Assembly (NCBI RefSeq): GCF_022348085.1
Contig: NZ_JAKRFN010000027.1
Location: forward strand, 1-64,000
DNA from: Mycobacterium sp. PSTR-4-N
Lineage (GTDB): Bacteria; Actinomycetota; Actinomycetes; Mycobacteriales; Mycobacteriaceae
Direction: 5' to 3'
Length of the DNA stretch: 64,000 nt
Below are positions 26,067 through 34,546 of this stretch, in pieces (within the stretch, counting starts at the first letter, position 1; each line of letters starts with the position of its first letter). Made by a program: the position numbers and the translations under genes. A model generated the notes under the pieces. The model searched no databases. It worked only from the letters and a program-made list of their open reading frames with translations, and was not told the origin of the DNA.

Positions 26067-26551
26067 ACGTGTAGCCGTCACGACTTCATCGCCGAGACGG
26101 GAGTCGTTGCAGCAGGTGCTGAGTGGGTGAATCCGATGAGCATCGGGGGCGACGCTCAGTGATGCAAATGCTCAGCCTCGCCGCCTGTGAGCAGTGACCT
26201 CACTCGGGCACCCGAGACCGGAAGCCCTTGTTGAATTCATGGGGGCCTTGACAACCCGACGTCATCGGGGCGGAAACCCGCACGTCGCGGCGGAGCAAGT
26301 GGAATCAGCCGAGGTTTTGTGCCGCCTCCATGGTGGGCTGTCACTCCGGGTTGAGGGCAGCGTAGTAGAGGGTTCGGACGTTGTTGGGTGAAACCACTGC
26401 GCGGCAACCGGTCCCGCGAATGCGGGTGCTTCAGCGCCGGGCGAGGTGCCTACGAGAAGTGTCATCGTCCGATGCCGCCCGTTGAATGTGCGCAGAGGCC
26501 AAGGCCCGCGGATTCTTAGGTTTTATGAAGCAAGGTCAGGGCCACCCGAGA
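26067..26551. other. intergenic region, no gene supported
   Basis: I see no convincing open reading frame, repeat or RNA gene in this stretch. It ends at operator site 4. Confidence 0.45.
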
Positions 26552-26567
26552 TGTACCTACCAGTACA
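26552..26567 (+). promoter_or_regulatory. TGTAC-N6-GTACA operator, site 4
   Basis: This exact copy (spacer CTACCA) has a downstream arm reading GTACACT, giving a -10-like TACACT. Nine bases downstream is a 21-codon frame (ATG 26577, stop 26640-26642; MPLFKMSDSQSDSPYRTGAA). It looks like the surviving start of a deleted target gene. Confidence 0.65.
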
Positions 26568-26642
26568 CTCTGACATATGCCCTTGTTCAAAATGTCAGAC
26601 TCGCAGTCAGATTCGCCGTACCGCACAGGAGCGGCAGGGTGA

Positions 26643-26937
26643 CCTTCGCCTTGTCAGTACAGTCGCGTGATCATCAGGGACTAGCACTTCGGCGCCTAGG
26701 CTCTGCAGGATCTGCGCCTCCACGACGTGCTCGCGATGCCTACGGTGGTCATCACCAGGACCGCCGACGCCGCGATGATGCACTCAGTCATGTCCCGCGC
26801 GCTCATCTGCGATATGCCATTCTGGGCACGTATGTCGGCGGGCGCCTGCTCGCTCCAACGACACGACCCGCTGACGGAGTTCCGCTTGCATGGCATCGTC
26901 GTGTAACGGCAACCCAATTCGCGCGTAGGACCACAAC
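26643..26937. other. possible gene debris downstream of operator site 4
   Basis: An unassigned frame (ATG 26736, stop 26904-26906; 56 codons, MPTVVITRTADAAMMHSVMS) gives protein-like sequence with no recognised family. It may be the tail of the gene whose start remains at 26577, or a small independent protein. Confidence 0.35.
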
Positions 26938-27549
26938 GTGACCATCGAACGGCACCGTCTGTTCCTGCTGCGTCACGGCGAGACCGAGTGGTCGGCCAAC
27001 GGGCGGCACACCGGGACCACTGACCTCGAGCTCACCGACGTCGGCCGAAACCAGGCTCGGCTGGCTACCGAAGCGATCGCCGCTCTCCGGTTAACGAACC
27101 CGCTGGTGTTCAGTAGTCCACGGCGTCGGGCGCTGGTCACCGCCGAGTTGGCGGGGTTGACGGTTCACGAGGTCACCCCTCTTCTCGCAGAGTGGGACTA
27201 CGGCGATTACGAGGGGCTGACCACGCCGCAGATCCGAGAGAGCGTTTCCGGCTGGACCGTGTGGACGCATGGCAGCCCCGGTGGGGAAAGCGTCTCCGAG
27301 GTAGCCGAGCGTGCCGACCGCGCTGTGGAACTGGCGCTGTCACACCTCGACTCCCGCGATGTCGTGTTCGTCGGCCACGGCCACTTTTCCCGCTCGATAT
27401 TGATGCGGTGGATGGAGTTGCCGGTCAGCGACGGGATCCGCGTGTCGATGGCTGCCGCGTCGATCGCGGTGTGCGGCTTCGAGCACGGCAAGCGCCAGAT
27501 CGCAGCCCTGGGGCTGACTGGTCACCCGAATCCGTGTCTGCCGGAGTGA
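26938..27549 (+). CDS. histidine phosphatase (phosphoglycerate mutase-like)
   Basis: This encodes 203 residues from a GTG. The catalytic RHGET is at residues 12-16, SSPRRRALVTAEL supplies the second Arg, EWDYGDYEG holds the acid Glu region, and VFVGHGHFSR holds the second His. This is a complete histidine-phosphatase site. The SixA/GpgP/acid-phosphatase subtype cannot be decided. Sugar-phosphate dephosphorylation is possible given the nearby carbon-metabolism genes, but there is no direct evidence. Confidence 0.88.
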   Translation: MTIERHRLFLLRHGETEWSANGRHTGTTDLELTDVGRNQARLATEAIAALRLTNPLVFSSPRRRALVTAELAGLTVHEVTPLLAEWDYGDYEGLTTPQIRESVSGWTVWTHGSPGGESVSEVAERADRAVELALSHLDSRDVVFVGHGHFSRSILMRWMELPVSDGIRVSMAAASIAVCGFEHGKRQIAALGLTGHPNPCLPE

Positions 27550-27773
27550 CGGGCGCCGGCGTTCAAGCGTCGAGATGATGGTCGGCATCTCCAGCTTGCC
27601 TGCCAACTCAGCTACCGCGGCGCCGGCGGGACGGAAGCCGCGGCTGCCGCTTCGTTGACTGCGCCCGTCCACTGAACGCCGTCCCACCACCACGGGTCGG
27701 ATTCAACTGGCAGTCGCAACACCGTGATCACGGAGGTGCGGAGTGGCGAAAATTCGCGCCGGAACCCTCCGTG

Positions 27774-28334
27774 CTAGGCCGGTTCCTCCGCCTCACTTCG
27801 CCTCGGGAGAACCCAGTCCGGGCGCGCAAAGTGGCACGTGTAGCCGTTGGGGTATGTGATCAAGTAGCGCTGGTGCTCGGGCTCGGCTTCCCAGAACGAC
27901 CCAGCGGACTCGATGGTGGTGACGGCGTCGCCTGGCCACAGGCCGGACGCGTCGACGTCCGCGATCGTGTCCCGCGCGATTTGCTCCTGCTCCATGGAGG
28001 TGGGGAAGATCGCGGATCGGTAGCTCGTGCCGAAGTCGTTGCCTTGGCTGTTCAGCGTCGTCGGGTCGTGGACCTGGAAAAAGTACGCCAGGATGTCGCG
28101 ATACGTTGTCCGGGTCGGGTCGAACACGATCTCGATCGCCTCAGCGTGCCCAGGGTGGTTGCGGTAGGTTGCGTAGTCGTTGTCGCCTCCGATGTAGCCC
28201 ACACGGGTGTCTACTACGCCTGGCTGTTGCCGGAACAGATCTTCCATACCCCAGAAGCACCCACCGGCGAGGATGGCCGTCTCGGTGTCGGGGTTGCGGG
28301 TGATCGTCCCGGTGCCGTCGATGCTGCTGGTCAC
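27774..28334 (-). CDS. msrA: peptide-methionine (S)-S-oxide reductase MsrA
   Basis: This encodes 186 residues. The catalytic motif GCFWG is at residues 25-29, with VGYIGG, YRNHPGHAEAIEI and YFFQVHDPTTLN as in canonical MsrA. It reduces methionine-S-sulfoxide in proteins using thioredoxin. The start overlaps the stop of the degenerate msrB by 4 bp (ATGA), so it is the second gene of an operon headed by operator site 5. No resolving Cys pair is seen at the C-terminus beyond YTCHFARP. Confidence 0.93.
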   Translation of the reverse strand: MTSSIDGTGTITRNPDTETAILAGGCFWGMEDLFRQQPGVVDTRVGYIGGDNDYATYRNHPGHAEAIEIVFDPTRTTYRDILAYFFQVHDPTTLNSQGNDFGTSYRSAIFPTSMEQEQIARDTIADVDASGLWPGDAVTTIESAGSFWEAEPEHQRYLITYPNGYTCHFARPDWVLPRRSEAEEPA

Positions 28335-28738
28335 GCTGAATCTCCTGTCGATTCTGCTCGAGAGTCGTCCAGGGAACGGTATTGGCCGTATCCCTCCTCC
28401 TCGAGCGATGAGTCCTGGACAAGTCGGAGGGTGGTGGAGTTCATGCCGTACCGACGTCTGCCGGCTTCCTGCGGCCCGTCCGGCACGGGGTGGCCGAGGT
28501 GGCTGTCAGCACCCGCCGAACGCACTTCGCTGCGTGGCGTGGTCGGCTGGTGGTGGGTTCTGGTGTCCAAGGCGCCGTCGTCAATCGGCTTGGTGAAACT
28601 TGGCCGCCCCGTGCCATTGTCGTACCTTTCGGTTGAGTAGAACAGATCCTGCCCAGAGACGACCTGGATGACATAGCGTTGCTGTTCGGGGAGGTGGCTG
28701 AGCGCCCCCTCAGTGTTGACGTAGTCCTTCGAAAACAA
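28331..28738 (-). pseudogene. degenerate MsrB-like protein lacking the catalytic cysteine
   Basis: The frame is open for 135 codons and reads as MsrB: VNTEGALSHL, VVSGQDLF, GTGRPSF (usually GTGWPSF), EVRSAGADSHLGH, and the C-terminal EEEGYGQYRSL. Two defects stand out. About 25 residues between EQQRYVIQ and VVSGQ (the TGKYWDNHE region) are missing. The catalytic RYC(I/V/M)NS has become RRYGMNS, with GGC in place of TGC. It cannot be a normal methionine-R-sulfoxide reductase. It may persist because it leads msrA translationally. It sits 45 bp downstream of operator site 5. Confidence 0.75.
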
Positions 28739-28782
28739 GGCTTCCTCCTGGGTGGTTCAACTTCCCCCACCGTAGATCAAAG

Positions 28783-28798
28783 TGTACCTTCCAGTACA
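28783..28798 (-). promoter_or_regulatory. TGTAC-N6-GTACA operator, site 5
   Basis: This exact copy has spacer CTTCCA in plus-strand reading. On the minus strand the distal arm continues GTACACT, so TACACT would be the -10 for the msrB/msrA transcript that starts 45 bp away. Confidence 0.7.
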
Positions 28799-28969
28799 GT
28801 GTCGCTCGACTGGACATGCTCAACCTCCTAGGAGTTCGGCGTCGAGCTCCCTTGGGCGAGTGAGTAGGCCAGTCTCACGGCTACGACGACCGCCCCTGGT
28901 CGCATGTCTCCGCAATGGTTCGAGAGGCTCACATTGACCGAGTTGCGCTTTCCACCTCAGCTCCCGCCG

Positions 28970-29215
28970 GGCGCTCTGAATCCGACAGACCACAGCACGT
29001 CGGCTGTCCACGGGGTCATCGCGGCGGGCGCCGTGACCTGCTGGGCGGCCGAGTCGCAGGAAGGCTTCGACAAACTGCCATCCGTTGGCGTCGAGCTGGG
29101 TGACGTCCATTTGGCCTTGGAGAACGACGGCGTCGAGAAGTTTCAGGGATCCTGGGGTTTATTGATGAAAGCAGCGCAGACCCAACTCGGCGCGGCGGTC
29201 TGGTCTCAAAAGAGT
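28970..29215 (+). pseudogene. tal: C-terminal transaldolase fragment
   Basis: VHGVIAAGAVTCWAAESQEG, FDKLPSVGVELGDVHLALEN, then DGVEKFQGSWGLLMKAAQTQ match the last 70 residues of actinobacterial transaldolase (compare IGIDLTDVFIVLEDEGVDKF in the intact gene at 36692). No start or N-terminal barrel is present. It probably marks an earlier copy of the pentose-phosphate operon or a recombination edge just before the GH15 gene. Confidence 0.7.
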
Positions 29216-29247
29216 TGCAGCGCAATCACATTCGGTCGGATGAGCCG

Positions 29248-31290
29248 ATGACCACGCCCGACGTTGCGTCCATCCACGGCGGCGCGAAGAGTGAACGACC
29301 GCGCCGCTCGCGGACTGGGCCCGACGGCATTGACCCATCGCAGGAGCTGGACATCGGTGAGATTCCCGAAACAGCAGGAGGTTCTCACCGAAGTCCGTTC
29401 CCGCCCATCGCCGACTACGCGTTCCTGTCGGACTGCGAGACAACGTGTCTGATCTCATCGGCTGGGTCGGTGGAATGGCTATGCGTGCCTAGACCGGACT
29501 CACCCAGCGTGTTCGGCGCACTCCTTGACCGATCTGCCGGCCATTTCCGGCTCGGCCCCAAAGGGGTCTCGGTCCCGGCCGCACGCCGCTATCTGCCGGG
29601 CAGCCTCATCCTGGAAACCACCTGGCAGACCCACACCGGATGGCTCATCGTGCGCGACGCGCTCGTGATGGGCCCCTGGCATGACGTCGGGTCGCGGTCA
29701 CCCACCCACCACCGCACCCCGATGGACTGGGACGCCGAGCACACCCTGCTGCGCACCGTGCGCTGCGTCAGCGGCACCGTCGAGCTGGTGGTGAACTGCG
29801 CGCCGTCGTTCGACTACCACCGGGTCGGCGCCAGCTGGGAATACTGCGGACCCGCCTACGGCGAGGCCGTCGCTTCGGCCCAAAATGATCCGGACACTCA
29901 CCCGAAACTCAGGCTCACGACCAATCTGCGGTTGGGCATTGAGGGCCGCGAAGCCCACGCCCGTACCCGGATGAAGGAGGGCGACAACGTCTTTGTCGCA
30001 TTGTCCTGGTCGGATCCGCCACCGCCTCAGAGCTATGAGCAAGCTGCCGAGAAGATGTGGAAGACCGGCGACATGTGGCGGGATTGGATCAATACGGGAA
30101 ACTTTCCGGATCACCCGTGGCGGACATATCTACAACGCAGCGCGCTGACGCTGAAAGGGCTGACGTACGCCCCCACGGGCGCGCTGCTGGCGGCGAGCAC
30201 CACGTCATTGCCGGAAACGCCACGCGGCGAGCGGAATTGGGACTACCGCTACGCGTGGGTGCGCGATTCGACCTTCGCGCTGTGGGGTCTGTACACGCTG
30301 GGCCTGGACCGGGAGGCGGACGACTTCTTCTCGTTCATCGCCGAGGTGTCCTGCGCGAACGGCGATGAACACCGTCCCTTGCAAGTGATGTACGGCGTCG
30401 GCGGGGAGCGGGCGCTGGTCGAGGAGGAGCTCACCCATCTGACCGGATATGAGGGGGCTCGCCCGGTGCGGGTCGGCAACGGCGCCTACGACCAGGACCA
30501 GCATGACATCTGGGGCACGATCCTCGACTCGGTGTATCTGCATGCCAAGTCACGCGATGACATCCCAGAAACGTTGTGGCTCATGCTCGTACAGCAGGTC
30601 GAGGAGGCGATCAAGCACTGGCGCGACCCGGACCGCGGGATCTGGGAAGTCCGCGGCGAGCCCCAGCACTTCACGTCGTCGAAGATCATGTGCTGGGTCG
30701 CGCTGGACCGTGGCGCGAAACTGGCCGAGATTCGAGGTGAACGATCCAACGCGCAGAAATGGCGCCCGATCGCCGAGGAAATCCGGGCCGACGTCTTGAA
30801 GAACGGCGTCGATTCCCGAGGCGTGCTCGTTCAGCGCTACGGCTCCGACGCGCTGGACGCGGCGCTGCTGCTGGCCGTGCTGCTCCGCTTCCTGCCCGCC
30901 GACGACCCGAGGATACGTGCCACCGTGCTGGCGATCGCCGATGAGCTCACCGAAGACGGCCTGGTGCTGCGCTACCGGGTCGAGGAGACCGACGATGGAT
31001 TGCACGGTGAGGAAGGCGCATTCGTCATCTGCTCGTTCTGGCTGGTCTCGGCGCTGGTGGAGATCGGTGAGATCACCCGCGCCAGGCAGCTGTGTGAACG
31101 GCTGCTGTCGTTCGCCAGCCCGCTCAACCTCTACGCCGAGGAGATCCAGCCGCGCACCGGCCAGCATCTGGGCAACTTCCCCCAAGCGTTCACCCACCTG
31201 GCATTGATCAACGCCGTGGTGCACGTCATCCGGTCCGAAGAAGCATCAGACAGCGCCGGAGTATTCCTACCCGCCGCCGCACCGATCTAG
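29248..31290 (+). CDS. GH15 family glycoside hydrolase (trehalase/glucoamylase-like)
   Basis: This encodes 680 residues. An N-terminal beta-sandwich (PPIADYAFLSDCETTCLISS, then GSVEWLCVPRPDSPSVFGAL) is followed by an (alpha/alpha)6 barrel with the substrate-binding NWDYRYAWVRDSTFALWGL, the general-acid region around EVRGEPQHFTSSKIM, and the general-base region NLYAEEIQPRTGQHLGNFPQ. Mycobacterial relatives hydrolyse trehalose. It is the first gene of the carbon block and could release glucose for the pentose-phosphate cycle. I chose the ATG at 29248; an upstream in-frame start exists. The ribosome binding site is weak. Confidence 0.88.
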   Translation: MTTPDVASIHGGAKSERPRRSRTGPDGIDPSQELDIGEIPETAGGSHRSPFPPIADYAFLSDCETTCLISSAGSVEWLCVPRPDSPSVFGALLDRSAGHFRLGPKGVSVPAARRYLPGSLILETTWQTHTGWLIVRDALVMGPWHDVGSRSPTHHRTPMDWDAEHTLLRTVRCVSGTVELVVNCAPSFDYHRVGASWEYCGPAYGEAVASAQNDPDTHPKLRLTTNLRLGIEGREAHARTRMKEGDNVFVALSWSDPPPPQSYEQAAEKMWKTGDMWRDWINTGNFPDHPWRTYLQRSALTLKGLTYAPTGALLAASTTSLPETPRGERNWDYRYAWVRDSTFALWGLYTLGLDREADDFFSFIAEVSCANGDEHRPLQVMYGVGGERALVEEELTHLTGYEGARPVRVGNGAYDQDQHDIWGTILDSVYLHAKSRDDIPETLWLMLVQQVEEAIKHWRDPDRGIWEVRGEPQHFTSSKIMCWVALDRGAKLAEIRGERSNAQKWRPIAEEIRADVLKNGVDSRGVLVQRYGSDALDAALLLAVLLRFLPADDPRIRATVLAIADELTEDGLVLRYRVEETDDGLHGEEGAFVICSFWLVSALVEIGEITRARQLCERLLSFASPLNLYAEEIQPRTGQHLGNFPQAFTHLALINAVVHVIRSEEASDSAGVFLPAAAPI

Positions 31291-31778
31291 ACGACTCATC
31301 ACCGCCGCCGCACCAACCACCGTCCGCGCTACAAACCACGGAGTGAAAAGAACAGACGAATGAACACCCCAGGTGAACGGGCACCCCAACGGACCACCCC
31401 TCGAGCACGGTCAGTGGTTGATCTGGTATACGTTGCCACTTGCATTGTCGCGCAGACTGTTTCAGATGATACCGGCGTCGATACCCTCACGGTCAACATG
31501 ATTCGAGCGTCGCGCAGTCATCCCGAATGCCGACGGCAAAGGGCGTGGAGGCCGACTTCCATGTCCCCGCCACTGTCTACGACAGTTTCGCCTCAAGCAT
31601 TACCGCCCCCGGCGACCAGGCCCTGCGGGCGTCGGAGACGACGTTCGAGGGCCACCGCGCGGCCTTCTCCGACCCGACCCGCGAGGAACTGCACGCCGAC
31701 GAGCTCACTACCCGCGTAGTGACTCGTCTGAGCCTCCAACACCGACCCACCGACGCCGACCCTCGAAGAGGACATCAC
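31291..31778. other. intergenic region between GH15 gene and pgi
   Basis: The pgi frame stays open upstream to 31527, giving 84 extra codons with a protein-like but unrecognised sequence (FEGHRAAFSDPTREELHADE). I see no family match and no start with a good ribosome binding site, so I treat it as non-coding or as debris. The operon promoter should lie here. Confidence 0.45.
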
Positions 31779-33404
31779 ATGCCAGATTCACCGTTGCGTC
31801 TTCACCCCGCCTACGCCGCTCTCGCCGAACACCACTCCACGATCGGGCACCGCCATCTACGTGACCTGTTCGCCGACGACCCCGATCGTGGCGAATGGTT
31901 CAACAACGAGGCGGCCGGGCTATATCTGGATTACTCCAAGAACCGCATCACCGATGAAACCTTGGATCTGCTAGTCGAGTTGGCCCAGCAGTGCAGTCTC
32001 GAGGAGCGCCGGGACTCGATGTTCGCCGGCGAGCCGATCAACGTGTCCGAGGACCGTGCGGTTCTGCATGTGGCACTGCGTATGCCGAAAGACGCCACGC
32101 TGATCGTCGACGGGGTCGACGTGGTCGCCCAGGTGCACGACGTCTTGGACCGGATGGCCGAGTTCGCCACCAAGATCCGCTCGGGTGAATGGAAAGGCCA
32201 CACCGGCAAGCCGATTCGCAACATCGTCAACATCGGCATCGGTGGTTCCGACCTGGGCCCGGTAATGGCCTACGAGGCGCTGCGCCACTACACCGAGCGC
32301 AATCTGACATTCCGGTTCGTCTCCAACGTGGACTCGACGGACTTCGCGGAAGCCACCAGGGACCTGTCAGCAGACGAGACGCTGTTCATCGTGTCGTCGA
32401 AGACGTTCACGACCCTGGAGACGCTGACCAATGCCACCTCGGCCCGGGAATGGGTGCTTGGCCAGCTGGGCGAGGAGTCCGCGATCGCCAAGCACTTCGT
32501 GGCCGTCTCGACGAACGCCGAGCGGGTGTCACAGTTCGGGATCGACACCGCGAACATGTTCGGCTTCTGGGACTGGGTCGGGGGTCGGTACTCGATGGAT
32601 TCGGCGATCGGCCTGTCCACCATGGTGGCACTCGGGCCCGACCAGTTCCACGAATTGTTGGCCGGTTTGCACGCGATGGACGAACACTTCCGCACCACGC
32701 CGCTGCGACAAAACCTCCCTGTGCTCATGGGCCTGCTCACTGTGTGGTACGTGGAATTCTTCGGGGCCTCCGCGGTCGGCGTGATGCCGTATGACCAGTA
32801 CCTCAAGCGCTTTCCCGCATATCTGCAGCAGCTGACGATGGAATCCAACGGCAAGCACGTCACCCTCGACGGCACAGTCGTGGACTACCAGACCGGCCCG
32901 CTGTACTGGGGCGAGCCTGGCACCAACGGCCAGCACAGCTTTTACCAGCTCATCCACCAGGGAACGTCGCTGATACCGGTTGACCTCATCGGCTTCGCCC
33001 AAGGCCTCAACCCCCTGGGCGACCACCACGACATCTTGTCGTCGAATGTCTTCGCGCAGGCCCAGGCACTCGCCTTCGGTAAGAGCGCCGCGGAGCTCCG
33101 TACGGAAGGGACTCCCGAGGCGGTGGTGCCGCACCGGGTCATGGAGGGAAACCGTCCGACCAACGTGCTGCTCGCGCAGGTCTTGACCCCACACATCCTC
33201 GGCGCACTGGTGGCGCTCTACGAGCACAGCGTGTTCACGCAGGGAACCATCTGGGGCATCAACTCTTTCGACCAATGGGGCGTCGAGCTAGGCAAGGCAC
33301 TGGCCGTGGCGATCCTGCCGGGGTTGCAGAGCGATGCCGAACCCGAACTCGACCACGACTCGTCGACCAACAAGCTGATCCAGCGCTACCGATCACTCAA
33401 GTGA
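31779..33404 (+). CDS. pgi: glucose-6-phosphate isomerase
   Basis: This encodes 541 residues, normal length. Signature segments are IGIGGSDLGPVMAYEALRHY, DPANIDSTD-like VSNVDSTDFAEATRDL, SKTFTTLETLTNA, and the active-site loop GGRYSMDSAIGLS, with the catalytic Glu/His in GTNGQHSFYQLIHQG. It interconverts G6P and F6P. Within this operon it lets F6P from transketolase/transaldolase re-enter the oxidative branch, so glucose can be burned cyclically for NADPH. The start at 31779 follows GAAGAGGAC. The stop is 11 bp before gnd. Confidence 0.96.
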   Translation: MPDSPLRLHPAYAALAEHHSTIGHRHLRDLFADDPDRGEWFNNEAAGLYLDYSKNRITDETLDLLVELAQQCSLEERRDSMFAGEPINVSEDRAVLHVALRMPKDATLIVDGVDVVAQVHDVLDRMAEFATKIRSGEWKGHTGKPIRNIVNIGIGGSDLGPVMAYEALRHYTERNLTFRFVSNVDSTDFAEATRDLSADETLFIVSSKTFTTLETLTNATSAREWVLGQLGEESAIAKHFVAVSTNAERVSQFGIDTANMFGFWDWVGGRYSMDSAIGLSTMVALGPDQFHELLAGLHAMDEHFRTTPLRQNLPVLMGLLTVWYVEFFGASAVGVMPYDQYLKRFPAYLQQLTMESNGKHVTLDGTVVDYQTGPLYWGEPGTNGQHSFYQLIHQGTSLIPVDLIGFAQGLNPLGDHHDILSSNVFAQAQALAFGKSAAELRTEGTPEAVVPHRVMEGNRPTNVLLAQVLTPHILGALVALYEHSVFTQGTIWGINSFDQWGVELGKALAVAILPGLQSDAEPELDHDSSTNKLIQRYRSLK

Positions 33405-33415
33405 GGAAGAACAAC

Positions 33416-34447
33416 ATGGCAACTGGCACATCAATGCAGCTGGGCATGGTCGGGCTAGGCCGGATGGGCTCCAACCTCGCTCGGCGCCTGATCCGCGACG
33501 GACATCGCTGCGTGGTCTACGACGTCAACCCCGACGCGGTCAAGAAGCTCGAGACAGACGACGGGGCGACCGGGGCCGCATCCCTGGCGGACCTCGTCGA
33601 GAAGCTGGAACAGCCCCGGACAGTGTGGCTGATGCTGCCAGCGGCCATCGTCGACTCGACCCTCGACGACCTCGTCCCCCTGTTGGCGCCCGGTGACACG
33701 GTGATCGACGGCGGCAACTCCTACTACCGCGACGACATTACCCGGGCCAAGCAGCTGGTGACCCAGGACATTCACTACGTGGACTGCGGCACCAGCGGCG
33801 GGGTGTGGGGACTCGATCGCGGATACTGCCTGATGATCGGCGGGGAATCCGAAGTCGTGACCCGACTCGACCCAATCTTCAAGACGATCGCCCCCGGCGC
33901 CGGATCCGCCGAACCGACCCTAGGCCGTGACAGCAGCGCCGGCACCGCGGCCGACGGGTACCTGCACTGCGGGCCAAGTGGGGCAGGGCATTTCGTGAAG
34001 ATGGTCCACAATGGGGTCGAATACGGAATGATGGCCGCGATCGCCGAGGGCCTCAGCATCATCAAGCACGCCGACGCCGGCAAGGCAACCCAAGCCGTGG
34101 ACGCGGAGACCACCCCGCTGCGCGACCCGTGGGCCTATCAATACGACATCGACATCGCCGAGGTGGCCGAGGTCTGGCGGCGCGGATCGGTGATCGGATC
34201 ATGGCTGGTCGACCTGATCGCCAACGCCCTGGCCCGCTCACCCGATCTCGACGAATTCAGCGGGCGGGTATCTGACTCCGGCGAAGGCCGGTGGACGGTC
34301 CTCGCCGCGGTGGACGAGGGTGTTCCGGCTCCTGTCATCACGACCTCGCTCTTCGAGCGATTCGAGTCCCGACAACTCGGCAACTTCACCGACAAGATCG
34401 TCTCAGCCATGCGCAGCGAATTCGGCGGCCATGCCGAACAGAAGTAG
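33416..34447 (+). CDS. gnd: 6-phosphogluconate dehydrogenase, decarboxylating (short type)
   Basis: This encodes 343 residues, the short GntZ/YqeC-type form rather than the 470-residue form. GMVGLGRMGSNLARRL binds the dinucleotide, GTSGGVWGL and GPSGAGHFVKMVHNGVEYG hold the catalytic Lys and substrate contacts. It converts 6-phosphogluconate to ribulose 5-phosphate, CO2 and NAD(P)H. Short forms are often NAD-preferring; the cofactor cannot be read with certainty from the loop (VYDVN, which carries Asp and suggests NAD). GAGGAA precedes the ATG. Confidence 0.94.
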   Translation: MATGTSMQLGMVGLGRMGSNLARRLIRDGHRCVVYDVNPDAVKKLETDDGATGAASLADLVEKLEQPRTVWLMLPAAIVDSTLDDLVPLLAPGDTVIDGGNSYYRDDITRAKQLVTQDIHYVDCGTSGGVWGLDRGYCLMIGGESEVVTRLDPIFKTIAPGAGSAEPTLGRDSSAGTAADGYLHCGPSGAGHFVKMVHNGVEYGMMAAIAEGLSIIKHADAGKATQAVDAETTPLRDPWAYQYDIDIAEVAEVWRRGSVIGSWLVDLIANALARSPDLDEFSGRVSDSGEGRWTVLAAVDEGVPAPVITTSLFERFESRQLGNFTDKIVSAMRSEFGGHAEQK

Positions 34448-34546
34448 ATCCACCCACCAGTCTGTCGCACACGCGACACATCCATCTGGAGGCCAAGTTG
34501 TGAACGTCGTTCAGGGACAAATGATTTGCCATCGAGGAGTGAGCTT

